From positions 1 to 64,000 of the forward strand of contig BLSF01000028.1 in the NCBI GenBank assembly GCA_012862575.1: a stretch of 64,000 nucleotides of DNA. Reading direction: 5' to 3'. Shown here piece after piece: positions 40,794 through 53,108 of the stretch. The translations under genes were made by a program, and so were the position numbers. The DNA is from Parietichytrium sp. I65-24A. Taxonomy: Eukaryota; Sar; Bigyra; Thraustochytrida; Thraustochytriidae. Position 1 is the stretch's first letter. The number at the start of each line of letters is the position of its first letter. The notes under the pieces were generated by a model. That model was not told the origin of the DNA, did no database searches, and worked only from the letters and a program-made list of their open reading frames with translations.

Positions 40794-42462
<1,669 letters not shown>

Positions 42463-42865
42463 TTGTCTCCCTCTATTATTACATTGAGGTTTTAATTTCG
42501 TTCACAGCCTGGGCTTTTGTAAATGAAAATTGGTCAGCGAAGTTTGTGAGGGGAGAGTTGATGCCCACTCCGTCCTGTGCTCCGCGCACATTTCCGCAGA
42601 GAATTTCAAAGCAGAGATAGCAATGCCTTTCTGTTCACTTCCGTCAGAAAAAGAAAAACACTGCAAAACTCGCGCCGGCTTCTGAGGAGGATCTGCTCGC
42701 TCCTGAGAGGGCCAGACCTGGACACTGGTCAAGAAAGTAAAGAAAATGATTCATCTCGTAGGCATGTAAATTAAGCGAAGAAGGGGATTCAACGTCAAGT
42801 GATGCCCCACATGCGAGAGCGATCCAAGGCTAATTTGGCAGATAAAATAGGCGGCTATCGTTCGT
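42463..42865. other. Convergent spacer, ArfGAP and LSm2
   Basis: These are 403 bp between converging 3' ends. No repeats or genes are seen. Confidence 0.5.
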
Positions 42866-43150
42866 TCAACTAGACTTCGCAGCTTCCCTCCGAGCAGCGT
42901 CCTGGAGAAACTCTGTGTTCACGTCAGCCTTATTGAGCGAAATGTACCTGACCACCGAGCCTCTAATGAAGCAGTTCTTCAGCGCGGCCATTTGCGGGTA
43001 CTTGGCCTCCTCCGTTGGCTTGGCGTTGTCCAGCTTGACATTCAGATACTGGTCCACCGAATGCAGCTCCCCTGCGAGCTCCAGCCCATTCTTCAGCTCC
43101 ACCACTACGCTCTTGCCTTCCAGCGTCTTGAACACCGAGTAGAACAGCAT
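42866..43150 (-). CDS. LSM2: U6 snRNA-associated Sm-like protein LSm2
   Basis: This is a complete 94-aa protein, essentially the family's usual length (human 95). It starts MLFYSVFKTLEGKSVVVELKN, then has LHSVDQYLNVKLDNA (Sm1 motif) and KNCFIRGSVVRYISL (Sm2 motif), ending with the LQDAARREA helix. LSm2 forms the LSm2-8 ring on U6 snRNA in splicing and the LSm1-7 ring in mRNA decay. There is no intron. Confidence 0.97.
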   Translation of the reverse strand: MLFYSVFKTLEGKSVVVELKNGLELAGELHSVDQYLNVKLDNAKPTEEAKYPQMAALKNCFIRGSVVRYISLNKADVNTEFLQDAARREAAKSS

Positions 43151-43161
43151 CTCTCTTCCTC

Positions 43162-43242
43162 TTTTCCTATCTTCCTATCTTTCTATCTTTCTATCTTCCT
43201 ATCCTCCTATCTTCCTATCTTCCTATCTTTCTATCTTCCTTC
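43162..43242. repeat. 8-bp cttcctat/ctttctat array
   Basis: About ten copies, with C/T variation inside the unit, starting 12 bp from the LSm2 start codon. Confidence 0.93.
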
Positions 43243-44080
43243 TCTGTGCGATCGCCAATGCTTCCAAAGTGATCTGCCAATCTCTCACAGATAACGTCAA
43301 GCTCTCCACACCTCGCGACTTGGCTTCGTTGCTTCGTGAGGATGAGCTAAAATGTGTTGATGTTGATTTGTTTAACTGAATAGCTAGCTATCTAGTAGAG
43401 GCAATGGATTAGGAGATTAAGGCGGGTGGACTATGGTGGACTTTCCCAATCGATTTTCGTCTCAATTTTGCCCGACATTTTCTACCAATTTTTGAGGTTT
43501 TGCTATTTTCATGGCGAGACGTCCCTCGTTCTGAACTGGGTTTTCAAGATCATTCTTATTCGAGTTATTCTCAAGCCCCAGTCAATGGATGGTAGAGATA
43601 GATAGCTGTTAGAATAGGCAGAGGTTGTTTTGTAGTATTGTGAGTGTGCATACGAGGGGTGACATTGCCCTTTTCTTTTGACATCAATCTCAAATGTTCG
43701 CACACAGAAATCAGTCATCAAAGATCATCGATGAGTCATTAATGTATCAAATTTATCATTGTGTATCAGGACCAATCGATGCACGTGTCGCGTGAGTCAA
43801 GTGTCAATCAATTCACCTTTTCAAAAGCGAGTAGTACCAAGCGGCAACATTCCCACCCTGTTAGTGCACTGACTGTGAGTACACAACAGGTAATCTGCCC
43901 CCCTGGTTTTCAAGCTCGGTAAGTGTAGGTTAGAAAATACTTAACGTTGCAAACATTGCAATTTTCACACGTGCCAGCAATGCCAGCAATGCCAGCGCTC
44001 GCGGGAACGCCGCAAAGGGAAGAGACGTCGGGGTGAGCCAATATCCCGGCAACGGAGTAGGCAATAATCGCCGACAATTT

Positions 44081-44140
44081 GCTCAAGTTGTTCAAGTTGC
44101 TCAAGTTGTTCAAGTTGTTCAAGTTGCTCAAGTTGCTCAA
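44081..44140. repeat. 9-bp ttcaagttg/ctcaagttg array
   Basis: Six to seven copies with a single C/T polymorphic position, ending 75 bp before the GT31 start. Confidence 0.95.
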
Positions 44141-44214
44141 AGGGAAGGGCCACGCCGACGAGGGGACAACGGAGGAGCGGTTTACAAAGAAAGCGCTGCG
44201 ACGGCTGGTCTGTG

Positions 44215-45498
44215 ATGCTCTGGTCGCTGAGAGATGCCGTCACTTCCGCTCCACGGGCTGGTGTATACAAGCTGCGAGAGGTTTCGCGACGCAAGTTGGC
44301 GGTGAAAGATGTCCTGCTTGCCGGCGCCGGGTTGGTGCTTGCCTTGTTTTGCATGATCGTGTTGGCCAACTGGGTGATTCTGGATGGCTTTGGCTGGAAC
44401 GAGAACGTGGAGATGCATCATTCGTTTGAAACCATCGAAAGGAGCGACGGCCCAGCACAAGAGCCGGTGGAGTTCGGCTCGCTTCGGTCGCTTGGCGTGC
44501 TGGTCCTCTCTGCGCGATCAAATTTTGAGGGGCGCGAAATGATCCGCAAAACGTGGAAACCTGCGTTTGAGCATATTCTTTTCGTCCTAGGCAGCGAGGA
44601 GTGCAAGGTCCCACTTGAAGCGCGGGATGAGTACTTGCCGTGCGCTTGGTCCGAGAACCTGACCCCCAAGGAGTTGAGGGTTTTTGGGCGGAGGGTTTGG
44701 AGGTTATTAAGGAATCAGCAAAAGACCAGAGTCAAACTCAACGCAGAGATGGAAATGCACAACGACATCTTGCTTGTGGACACAGTTGACACCTATTCAA
44801 ATTTGGCCACCAAAGTTAAGTTAGCGATGCTGAGCGCTCTGGAACTGCCCGAATTCCAGCAGTGTTCCTACTTTGTGAAGATTGATGATGATGTAGTAGT
44901 GCAACCAAAATTTTTCGAGGAGATGCTGAGAAGAACGGACTTTGGCCAAGAACTAGCTGCGATAGGGAACCTGGAGCCAGGGAGCATAGTTAGAAGGAGT
45001 GGAAAATGGATTGAAAAAGTATACAATAAATCCGAATACTACCCAGTTTACCCTCAGGGTAGCTCCGGGTACTTGCTGAGCCGGCCACTCGTGAGGCTTT
45101 TCAACAAGTACCGGGATGAGCTCCCGATATACCATAATGAGGATGCGACCGTGGGAATATGGATAGATCATCTGAACTCAAATTATGGGTATGCCGGCAA
45201 GATCGATGTCATTCACAGCGAGTATTTTTGTAAGACTTGTGACTATCGGGTGTGTATGGAGAGACTTGTGCGCCCGAGATTTGCAGTCTTGGCGCACCAT
45301 TTCCAGCCTTCTAATATGTTGGAGTGCTACAATCATCTTTTGTCGATCAGAGTTCTAAGCTCGGACGAGCGGAGTATGGTGCAAAATTATCTCCATGATA
45401 AATCGGAGGCAAGTCCAGATGAAGCGGTTATGGCACTAGGCTTTGCCGCAGGGTCTGAAGAAGGACGGGAAAGTCTTCAACTGATGCTTGCCTTTTGA
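44215..45498 (+). CDS. GT31-type glycosyltransferase (beta-1,3-galactosyltransferase-like)
   Basis: This is a 427-aa type II membrane protein. A short cytosolic part is followed by one anchor (about residues 34-56, LLAGAGLVLALFCMIVLANW). The luminal domain has the family motifs: LVLSARSNFEGREMIRKTW, DILLVDTVDTYSNLATK, YFVKIDDDVVV with the metal-binding Asp cluster (about 223-226), YPVYPQGSSGYLLSRPL, and EDATVGIWIDHL near the C terminus. Members transfer galactose, GlcNAc or GalNAc in beta-1,3 linkage in the Golgi. Donor and acceptor sugars cannot be read from sequence. The C-terminal tail with CKTCDYRVC may be disulfide bonded. A GTG codon directly precedes the ATG. Confidence 0.88.
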   Translation: MLWSLRDAVTSAPRAGVYKLREVSRRKLAVKDVLLAGAGLVLALFCMIVLANWVILDGFGWNENVEMHHSFETIERSDGPAQEPVEFGSLRSLGVLVLSARSNFEGREMIRKTWKPAFEHILFVLGSEECKVPLEARDEYLPCAWSENLTPKELRVFGRRVWRLLRNQQKTRVKLNAEMEMHNDILLVDTVDTYSNLATKVKLAMLSALELPEFQQCSYFVKIDDDVVVQPKFFEEMLRRTDFGQELAAIGNLEPGSIVRRSGKWIEKVYNKSEYYPVYPQGSSGYLLSRPLVRLFNKYRDELPIYHNEDATVGIWIDHLNSNYGYAGKIDVIHSEYFCKTCDYRVCMERLVRPRFAVLAHHFQPSNMLECYNHLLSIRVLSSDERSMVQNYLHDKSEASPDEAVMALGFAAGSEEGRESLQLMLAF

Positions 45499-45902
45499 AT
45501 GGACAAGTGCTCCTGCGATTTCTCTCAAGTTTTCGACCTGACGATGTTCTACGCAATTGTGTTCTTATTGTCTTCTTCAATTCATCATCATTTTGTACCA
45601 GTCTAGAAACTAACTTTTCAGAGCATTGCTTTTCCTCAAGTTGCTTTCACCTGCCTAGTTTAAAACGGGTTTGAAAGCGCCCAAAGAGCTTACGTCATTC
45701 TCTTGAGACGATGAATCAAGTACTCAGTACTCAAAAACTACAGAGGCGTTGTGCATTACAGATTTGTTTTGAGAAAAATACCGGGTTTGCACTTGAACAA
45801 ACGACATGAACGGTGGGTGCTAAACTCCACTGCGGCGACATCAAAACCATATATAATTAATACTTATATGAGTAGAAGCGGAATCTTCTTGAAAGGCTTC
45901 TC
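45499..45902. other. Convergent spacer, GT31 and alpha/beta hydrolase
   Basis: These are 404 bp between converging 3' ends. No tandem repeat or gene is seen; AGTACT occurs twice near 45720 and 45729. Confidence 0.5.
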
Positions 45903-47830
45903 TCAGTTTTGTTGCCCAGTGCCGAGAAATCCATAGTACTGAGCCGATTTGTTCATTCCTGCAGCGTAGGAGGCCGAGCGACCCAATTTCGCAGAGCCTG
46001 AACCACGATTTGGTCGGACGACTCGAAATGAATCCCTACTCTCCACAGTGAGAGGTGCGCTTCCCATGGAAGCTAGATCAGATGCACTGCAAATGCGAGC
46101 CATTGTCTGAGGTGTGAGATCCGTTTGTCTTAGAAATGTGCTTTCGTCGGAAGGCGAGATGACTTGCGCGGAGCGCATGGCTTGCCGCACCAATTCCACG
46201 ATAAAGTGCGTCTGGCTGTGACTCTCAAGCACCGTTGAAATGAAATTACAAGCAACCCTGTCACCCCAGGTGTCTCCAAAGGGGACGAGTCCTTCATGCC
46301 AGGAACAATGCCCACCGCGATGAGTGTGCGCAACGATAATGTGTCGGTTGTTTTCAATCTTGCTCCAATCAACATGCTCAGAGGCAACGACAGGGTCATC
46401 CTCGCTGTGTACCTGAGTTTTGTTAAAACAAAGTTGTAAGCATTGGCACGAAAACATGCAATTTTGATCACAACCTTTGTGCTCTTCATTCGCAGAAAAC
46501 TTACCAGAAGGGTAGTAACCTTAATTTTGTCCATATGATCGATGACTCTCGCAGAGTAATGCGCCGCGTTCCTGACTCGCTCTTCGATTGTTCCCTCCAC
46601 TGTAACGAAGCCTTCCCGGCCAAATCCTGAGCCATCATCAGGCACCGGCTCAGGAAGCATTGTGTAAAATCGGTTGAAAAGCTTCATTGGGTCGAGCTCC
46701 TCGAGAATGAGATTGTCAAATGCAGATTTATTTGTGATGTGCTGGTCGTTTTTCACGTGGCGGCGGATGCACTTATGCGCTTGAGCCAAAAGAAAGAGCA
46801 GGTATGCCTTGTTCTCATTAGCAGACACGTCGTTGACCGCTTGCACAAAGTCCAAGCATCCAGACTGGCAAACGGCACAGACAAGAGGAGTATTCGACCC
46901 CGCCTTGACGAGATACTGGGTGAGACTGTACACGCCGGCAGACCAAGCCAAGCCAACCAAAGGGGCGCGTGGATACTTGGCGGAGATGTGATCAATCACA
47001 AGCTTCAAGTCCCGCGAATCGGCAAGATCAAATTTCCACCAGCTCCACACAGCAACACGCCAGCCATTGCGCATTGCCATGCGAGCAAACCTTTTTAGGT
47101 AGGGAATGTCTCGATGGTCGCCAAGACCGTGGATGCAAAGGATGATTGGAGTCTCCCAATGCTCAGCTGATCGATCGGTGGACCATTCCACACCGTGACC
47201 ATGTCCAGGCAGACTGGTGTCCACTTCCGACTCATAATGAGCCCAATCGATGAATTGTACATTTGGTTCGTCGTGACACGGGATCGTCTCGCGGTCGAAC
47301 AGAATCGGGTTTGCCCACAGCCACTCCAGCGCAGACATTGCATAGCAAGTCACAGTCTGAGCGTGTCGATTGAAGAGCCAGAATACTGGCCAGAACTCCA
47401 TCTGAGTGAGTTTAGATTTCTCAACAATGTGAGTGTTCCAGTATGTGCGTCGGAAAAACACCCTCGGAGATTCCACCACCTGCCATTTGTACACAAGGCC
47501 CCACACGGTAAGGAGAAATGCAGGAAATGCCCATTTGGTTCGTAGTCCGAACATTTTCTTGCTGAGCGACGTCACTGCGCCAGAAACGACGAGCATACTC
47601 AATACGGTGCGGGACTTGAACGCCCAGTACAGTGAAGTGATTCTCGCTCTCGAAGCATTCCGCTTGTCTTTCTCCTCGATGGCATCTTCCTTAGACTTGT
47701 TCACCTGCTGCTGGTGCTTGCTTGGGCTAAAGTGTAGGTACATCAAAAGGGCAGCAGCAGCAGGCACTCCATACTTTTTCAAAAACCCTTTCATCGTCAA
47801 ATCCCGCGCAACCATCGGCATGGACGACAT
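45903..47830 (-). CDS. Membrane-anchored ABHD1/3 (EMB8-like) alpha/beta hydrolase, two exons
   Basis: Exon 1 is 47830-46505 and exon 2 is 46412-45903, giving 611 aa. Two hydrophobic N-terminal segments (about residues 20-35 and 75-115) precede the hydrolase fold. HGLGDHRD near residue 233 is the oxyanion strand-turn. The nucleophile elbow is LAWSAGVYSL with Ser near 296, so it reads AxSxG, not GxSxG. The acid (EDDP, Asp 447/448) and the His (RGGHCSWHEG, His477) are both in exon 2, so the splice is essential for activity. A disordered Ser-rich tail follows. Relatives act on phospholipids or monoacylglycerols; the substrate here is unknown. Confidence 0.88.
46413..46504 (-). other. Intron of the alpha/beta hydrolase gene (92 nt)
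   Basis: Donor GTAAGT at 46504-46499, acceptor AACTCAG ending at 46413, phase 0. It joins KVTTLL to VHSEDDPVVASEH. The intron happens to be open in exon 1's frame, so retention would give a hydrolase with a false tail lacking Asp and His. Confidence 0.9.
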
Positions 47831-48082
47831 TTCAACCGCGCCTCTTTGCGTCCCGCACCATGCAGTAGACCAAAAACGCGACGCGCACCTTCGTTTCTTT
47901 CCCAGCTAACCTGCTTCACATTTTAGAGTCAGTCACACGCGCCTGTCTGCTCCCAGTCGCGCACCGCGTCGCACCACATTCCCCGGGCTCCATCACTTAC
48001 ACTATTCTGCCAATCTTTGCCCTGCCTCACGCAACTGCCTCCCGCGCTTGCGATCTCTTTCGTTCTTTTGGTTGATTCACTA

Positions 48083-48133
48083 TTCACTGTCTCAGTCAAT
48101 GAACATTGACAGTGTTGTCAGTGTTGACAGTGA
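48083..48133. promoter_or_regulatory. Cluster of TGACAGTG elements
   Basis: TTCACTGTC at 48083, TGACAGTG at 48107 and TGACAGTGA at 48125, with further half-copies between, lie upstream of the hydrolase start. The element recurs in other intergenic regions. The regulatory role is inference. Confidence 0.35.
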
Positions 48134-48950
48134 TTGACAATGTGATTCACAATGATTCACATGAGCACTTCTCTCTCTCCCCTCTCTCCATTTCGCTCAC
48201 ACTAACAGTCGGTGGTAGTGGAATCGACTACCTGTCGCTAACAATAATTGTACACGCTGTACTCTGCGAGTCATCGCACTACTAGTGACAGTCGGTAAGC
48301 GCTCGTCTACGAACAGCAGGAGCCTCTTGCACACTAGAGTTGATTGAACAACACTCACGAAACAACACTGTGGCGCTGTAGTCGTCCATAGTCGTTGAAG
48401 GTGGGAGAATAGGATTGCGTAGGATGGAAAAGGCAAACGCGAAGGAATTACATTCGTGTCACATGGTATTACGCTGGCAATCTGGCTATGGCTACTAGAG
48501 CTCGTTCTAACATAGAGCACTGCAAAAATTGATCGGAGATGCAATGTTGGGAAATCTCGCAGGTCTCATACTTTCCAGTAATGGAGCTGATAGAGATGCA
48601 GATACTGGTACAGCTACGCGATACTGTACGCAGCCGCTCCATATAACACATGCGCAATCGTTACGCCCTAACCTCTCAGTTAGGTCTTCGCGCCGGGGGG
48701 AAAATTACTCCCAAAGTCAAATTTGAATTTTTTAGCTTGATTGTGTCTTCTTTCTGACACGGTGAATCAAAATCAAATTCAAATCAACTCAACTCAACTC
48801 GAAAGAGTAAAAGAGCCAAAGCCACAACAACATTCGCGTTGGCAACGGGGTTGCGAAACACCCAGCGAAGGCAGCAGCGGAAGCAGAGGCAACAGTACGC
48901 AGAGTGCGCAGACACTTGGGTGAGTTTGCTTCTTCTTCTCTCACTGTCCC

Positions 48951-49011
48951 GCATTTGGCATTTGGCACTTGGCACTTGGCATCCGGCATCCCGCGACTCG
49001 CGACTCGCTTC
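48951..49011. repeat. gcatttg and gactcgc tandem repeats
   Basis: About six degenerate copies of a 7-bp unit followed by two copies of another 7-bp unit, just upstream of the GW-repeat gene. Confidence 0.85.
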
Positions 49012-49097
49012 GCACGAATCGAGTCAAGCCACAGAGCGAAGGGGGTAGATACAGGAAACGCAAGTGTGCTTTCTATACACCGGAGAGCCGCGGCCCG

Positions 49098-52000
49098 ATG
49101 GGGCTGGAAGGTTCGGGAGAAGACGGTATGGACGTGGGGTTGGAGATGGAGATGGGTGTATCTGCGGAGGCCAGGCAGGAAAGGTCGGTGAACGTGGGGA
49201 GTCCGGTGACGCGGAGCATGGCGAGGACTCCGATGACGAGGACGCCAGACTCTGTGCTCGGCAGCGCAGGGAAACGGAAGGCAGGGTCCTCGGGAAAGGC
49301 GCGCAGAGCGCTGCAGCTTAACTCGCCGAAGAGCATTCCCAAGAACATGCTGTGGTATGATATCGAATTTGAGGTCATCAGACCGATCCTGAAGGCGCAT
49401 GGGTGGACCTGCGACTGCGAGAACGAAGAGTTTGTTGTGCCAGGGTACAGTCCGAACGAAGCGCGGCTGGACCACGAAAAGTTTGACTCTGTGGAGGCGC
49501 TTTTGAAGCACTTGTGCGAGGCTCGAGAAACAACCTACCGCGACGTGTTCGAGGAGTACTTTTCTTCCCGCGCGAGTAAAAGCTTCCGTCCGATTCCCAA
49601 TCTTCAGCCGGAGCACATTCGCTTCTCGAAAATATGGGGTCTGCTGTGCAAATGTGGCTGGAAGGTTTTCAACGGAGGACTTATCTGTTTGCACCTTTAC
49701 TGCCACCCAAAGGTTGATAGCAAAGCCAAGGCCTTGGAGCAATCCACGGCCAAATCAAACCTCGTGTTTGTCTCCTCACTTCTCTTGACTCAGCACATCG
49801 TGAAAAACCAAGCAGAGTTTGGTCCTATTCTCAAAGAGTACTTTGAAAAGTACCCTCCTCTTCCGGAATGGAATTTGGAGATGGGAGCCCTTGGGACCGA
49901 TGAAAGTGAGGAGCTTGTAGACAATGCAGAGATAGACAACTTTAGGAGGATTTGCGCAGAGATAGAGTCGGACCCAAGTGATGACGAAGAGGAGGCACTC
50001 AATGGAGACGACGACGTGGTCGAGATTCAAGAACCCGGCCCCGAACGGTCAGCAAATGCCTCGACTTCTTCAGAGAAATACGGTCATGAGGAGGAAGACG
50101 GCGAGAATGAAGGCGAGGACGACGGGCTCGTGAGCGACGGAGACAACAACAAGAACGTTGGCGAGAATGACGACGACGCCAGGAGCGTCTCCCCAAACGT
50201 TCGGCAATTTGACTGCAGTACGGACGAGATCTCCTCTTCCCAGGGCCCTGTCAACCTCTCCCGCAAGAGAGCTGCTGCAATTGACCCTTCAGGACCAAAC
50301 CTTCATCTCTCTTCGCCTGCCCGCTCCACCTCGACGGCGCTAACATTGAAGGAGCGACGCAAGTCGATTCAGGTTGCGCAGTTGCTCTCGGACAAGAACA
50401 GATCCAAAGTGTTCAACTTTGTCTGGCCAATCCTGAAGCGAGACCACCAGTGGTCGCACTCCACCGGTGACGCCCTTCACGCTTTTTCGTTTATGCGTCC
50501 CGGACTGCGTCACAAGTCTGAAGGCACGAAGGGTGTGGATATCTTTTTTGGGGAAGATGCCTTACTCAACCATGCATGCGAGAGCTATCCAGGAGTCGTC
50601 ATGGACTACTTCAAACAAAACGAACCTTCTGTGCTTAAGCCAGTCAAGCGCAGCAAGAGTCTTACCTCTCGGGAGAGGGACGTTAGCGAGCGCAAGAGGC
50701 GCAAGCTCGCCACTAGCAGTCGACTCACGTTCAAGGAGATCTACAAGAAGTTGCGCGAGATGGGTTGGACCCACAAGCCTTCGCCAGATCCGCTCAAAAA
50801 CTTTTACTACCTCATGCCGCACGTGAAATCTATCAAGGACGGAGCGATCGGGCAGGACATGTTCGATGACGAGGATGATCTTGTGAATTACTATTACGAT
50901 CACATTCATGACACTCTGACGCAAAGCAGTAGCAGTTCCAGCAGCAGTTCCAGCAGCTCGTCGTGCTCGGAGGAGGATGAAAGTGGTGATCGCTCTCGAA
51001 GTAACTCACCAGCACAGCCACGCACCCAGCAACAGATGCGCATTCCAATGCACGAATCGGCCCGGGGCCATGCACCAGAGAAAGCACGTGGTGCAAAACG
51101 AGCCTTGAAAGATGACTCCGAGACCCGCAGGACCAAGAAGCAGATTTTCCAAACCTCTGCAGTTATCTGCGGGCTAAAAAACAAAGCCATGCCAAGCAAT
51201 TCCAGCAAGGCGCATCGCCGAGAATCCACCACCACCACCACCGCAAAACCAGCTCGATCTCGCACAGAGCGGCTAGATTTCAACGACGTCTGGCCAATTT
51301 TACAAAAAGATGGCTGGAGACATTTCCGTGGTGCTGGTTTGATCTCGTTCTACTATGCCATGCCGCATGTTAACAACAAATCCGACGGCAAGCTTGGGAA
51401 GGACATGTTTGATTCCGAAGATGCCGTCGTCTCCTTTTACAAGACGAGTTACAAGCGCGACTTGCATGCTGATCATGTGAGCACTTCGTCGGTGGAGGAA
51501 ATGTCTGTGGCCGGAGTTTCGCAGCGCTCGGGGGACACGTTTGAGATGGACAGCGATGACGACCAAAGCGGAGTTGAGGAGAGCGAAAATGAAGAAGGCG
51601 ACGAGGAGGAAGCTGACGATGCCGAAGAAGACGACCGCGAGTCGCACGGGACCCGGGCCGCGCTCATTCCGGAGGCCACATCTTCAAAGTTTGATGATGA
51701 GGAGCTATGCAACTTTATTTGGCCAATCCTCAAACACGAGCATGGATGGGCGCACAAGAACGGGAATCTTCTCCATTCTTATTGCTTCTTGAAGCCTCCA
51801 TTGAAAAAGAAGTCGAACGGTATCGAAGGGGAGAACCTCTTCACAGGGTACAGTGCGCTCGTTCGATACGTCCGTAGCAACATGCCAGAGCTCATCGAGC
51901 AATATAGAAAATCCATTGGGAAAGATGCAGCAGATGGCAGCGAAGATGATGACTCTGACTCCGATGAAGATGACCACCAAAGGACCAACTTCTTGACTAC

Positions 52001-52310
52001 GCAAACCCAACCTCAAAAGAAGCACCGCATCACCCCGAAGGAGAAAGGGTCGATTGAAGAAGTGCCAAGAGCACTTTCTCAATCATCCAAACAGCAAGAG
52101 ATCAGTCCTAAAGAGTCTTCTGGGCAAATTTTCGATTTCGTGTGGAGTAAGCTCCGCAAGGAGCAGGGTTGGTGCAGGGCCTACGTACTCCCATCCTCCG
52201 GTGCGAATGCAGAGCAGGTCATCATGAACGAAAAGGATCTCTTGGAGTACGTTTGTAAAAACCACCACGACTTAATCATTGACTACTACCAAAGTCAAAT
52301 TCAAAAGTGA
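49098..52310 (+). CDS. Protein with seven Trp/Gly-rich (GW) domain repeats
   Basis: This is a 1,070-aa protein from the first in-frame ATG (MGLEGSGEDGMD). The frame is open 129 nt further upstream, without an ATG. Seven copies of a 60-75-residue domain lie near residues 85-160, 176-250, 438-510, 545-610, 727-792, 870-940 and 1011-1070. Each starts with a helix such as FNFVWPILK, then GW, an aromatic patch and Pro (YYAMPHV), often KSxGxxGxDxF, and an acidic helix ending in YY or DYF. The linkers are long, acidic and Ser-rich, including a poly-Ser stretch (50929-50965), with basic nuclear-localisation-like clusters. I know of no named family; the pattern faintly recalls methyl-CpG-binding-like folds, which is speculation. 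The next gene, ORC5, carries two copies of the same domain, suggesting a chromatin role. Confidence 0.8.
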   Translation: MGLEGSGEDGMDVGLEMEMGVSAEARQERSVNVGSPVTRSMARTPMTRTPDSVLGSAGKRKAGSSGKARRALQLNSPKSIPKNMLWYDIEFEVIRPILKAHGWTCDCENEEFVVPGYSPNEARLDHEKFDSVEALLKHLCEARETTYRDVFEEYFSSRASKSFRPIPNLQPEHIRFSKIWGLLCKCGWKVFNGGLICLHLYCHPKVDSKAKALEQSTAKSNLVFVSSLLLTQHIVKNQAEFGPILKEYFEKYPPLPEWNLEMGALGTDESEELVDNAEIDNFRRICAEIESDPSDDEEEALNGDDDVVEIQEPGPERSANASTSSEKYGHEEEDGENEGEDDGLVSDGDNNKNVGENDDDARSVSPNVRQFDCSTDEISSSQGPVNLSRKRAAAIDPSGPNLHLSSPARSTSTALTLKERRKSIQVAQLLSDKNRSKVFNFVWPILKRDHQWSHSTGDALHAFSFMRPGLRHKSEGTKGVDIFFGEDALLNHACESYPGVVMDYFKQNEPSVLKPVKRSKSLTSRERDVSERKRRKLATSSRLTFKEIYKKLREMGWTHKPSPDPLKNFYYLMPHVKSIKDGAIGQDMFDDEDDLVNYYYDHIHDTLTQSSSSSSSSSSSSSCSEEDESGDRSRSNSPAQPRTQQQMRIPMHESARGHAPEKARGAKRALKDDSETRRTKKQIFQTSAVICGLKNKAMPSNSSKAHRRESTTTTTAKPARSRTERLDFNDVWPILQKDGWRHFRGAGLISFYYAMPHVNNKSDGKLGKDMFDSEDAVVSFYKTSYKRDLHADHVSTSSVEEMSVAGVSQRSGDTFEMDSDDDQSGVEESENEEGDEEEADDAEEDDRESHGTRAALIPEATSSKFDDEELCNFIWPILKHEHGWAHKNGNLLHSYCFLKPPLKKKSNGIEGENLFTGYSALVRYVRSNMPELIEQYRKSIGKDAADGSEDDDSDSDEDDHQRTNFLTTQTQPQKKHRITPKEKGSIEEVPRALSQSSKQQEISPKESSGQIFDFVWSKLRKEQGWCRAYVLPSSGANAEQVIMNEKDLLEYVCKNHHDLIIDYYQSQIQK

Positions 52311-53108
52311 GTCATGCATCTTGCTTCCGCTTTTCATAGAAAACTCGAACTCCACTATTTTCCTTTTAAAAACCAAACGATAAAAGATTTTGCTTGTTTT
52401 TCGTCAAGTGCATCCATAGATACCTCACGGCTTCGCACCTCCACTGCAGTGGTCTTCAGCCACGGAGCAGACGTCCGTCGCACAATTGGTCTTTCCAGCC
52501 AGCAAAGCACCCCTCTCGGTCAATTCACGATTCACAGATTTTCACAGTCAGAAAACTACTCTCTCGGAGGGCAAAACAGGGCCGTACGGCGTTCGAATCC
52601 AGCCCACTGGGAGCTCGAGTTTCTGGTTGAGCGATCATGCAGGCTAATTGCCAGCGAATTCACTTCATTTCAGTAATTGATTGATTGTCGTCGGTTTCAT
52701 CTGACACTGTGAACTCTCAACAGCTGAATTCTGACGACATGATTGGCATGTCAACCAAGTCATGCGCAAGAAGACACGGATAGGAACACACCCAACTGCT
52801 AGGCAATCGCCTAACCTGCCAATGACGCCCGCCTAACAGCAAACAAATAAGAATGTGATTCATTTGATTGAAAAATTCAAAAATTCAAAATCGCACTAGT
52901 ACTAGTACCAATTACCAGGTAACATACGGCTAGAAGTTAGATTTTTTCATTCCCCCAAAACAAACAAACAAACATCCAAACATGAGAGAGCGAGAGCTGA
53001 CCTACTGAGTAGCTAGCCAGAGCAGTACGGTCCTGAGCCCAAAAGTCAGGTGTCCCCGCGTACCCTTCGCACACTGACGGTCCAGAGGACACTGTGTGAG
53101 GAGAGGAG
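52311..53108. other. Spacer between GW-repeat gene and ORC5
   Basis: A 798-bp tandem spacer holds an ACTAGTAC repeat near 52893-52907 and a (caaa) run at 52957-52975. No gene is recognised. Confidence 0.5.

Larger units (their letters stand above)
43151..44214. other. Divergent intergenic region, LSm2 and GT31
   Basis: A 1.06-kb promoter region. It holds an 8-bp repeat at 43162-43242, a gccagcaat repeat at 43971-43996 and a 9-bp repeat at 44081-44140. A GTAAGT at 43920 could be a leader-intron donor; this is untested. Confidence 0.55.
47831..49097. other. Divergent intergenic region, hydrolase and GW-repeat genes
   Basis: These 1.27 kb hold a clustered TGACAGTG element (48083-48133, several copies on both strands), ctcaa repeats at 48784-48800, and gcatttg/gactcgc repeats at 48951-49011. 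A GTGAGT at 48930 with CAG acceptors before 49050 could mark a leader intron of the next gene. Confidence 0.55.

Noticed and set aside
48969-49097. Upstream extension of the GW-repeat protein
   Set aside because: It starts at TTG, lies in repeat DNA and contains no domain.
52590-52610. tRNA-like B box (gttcgaatcc)
   Set aside because: There is no A box or cloverleaf-forming arms at the right distance.
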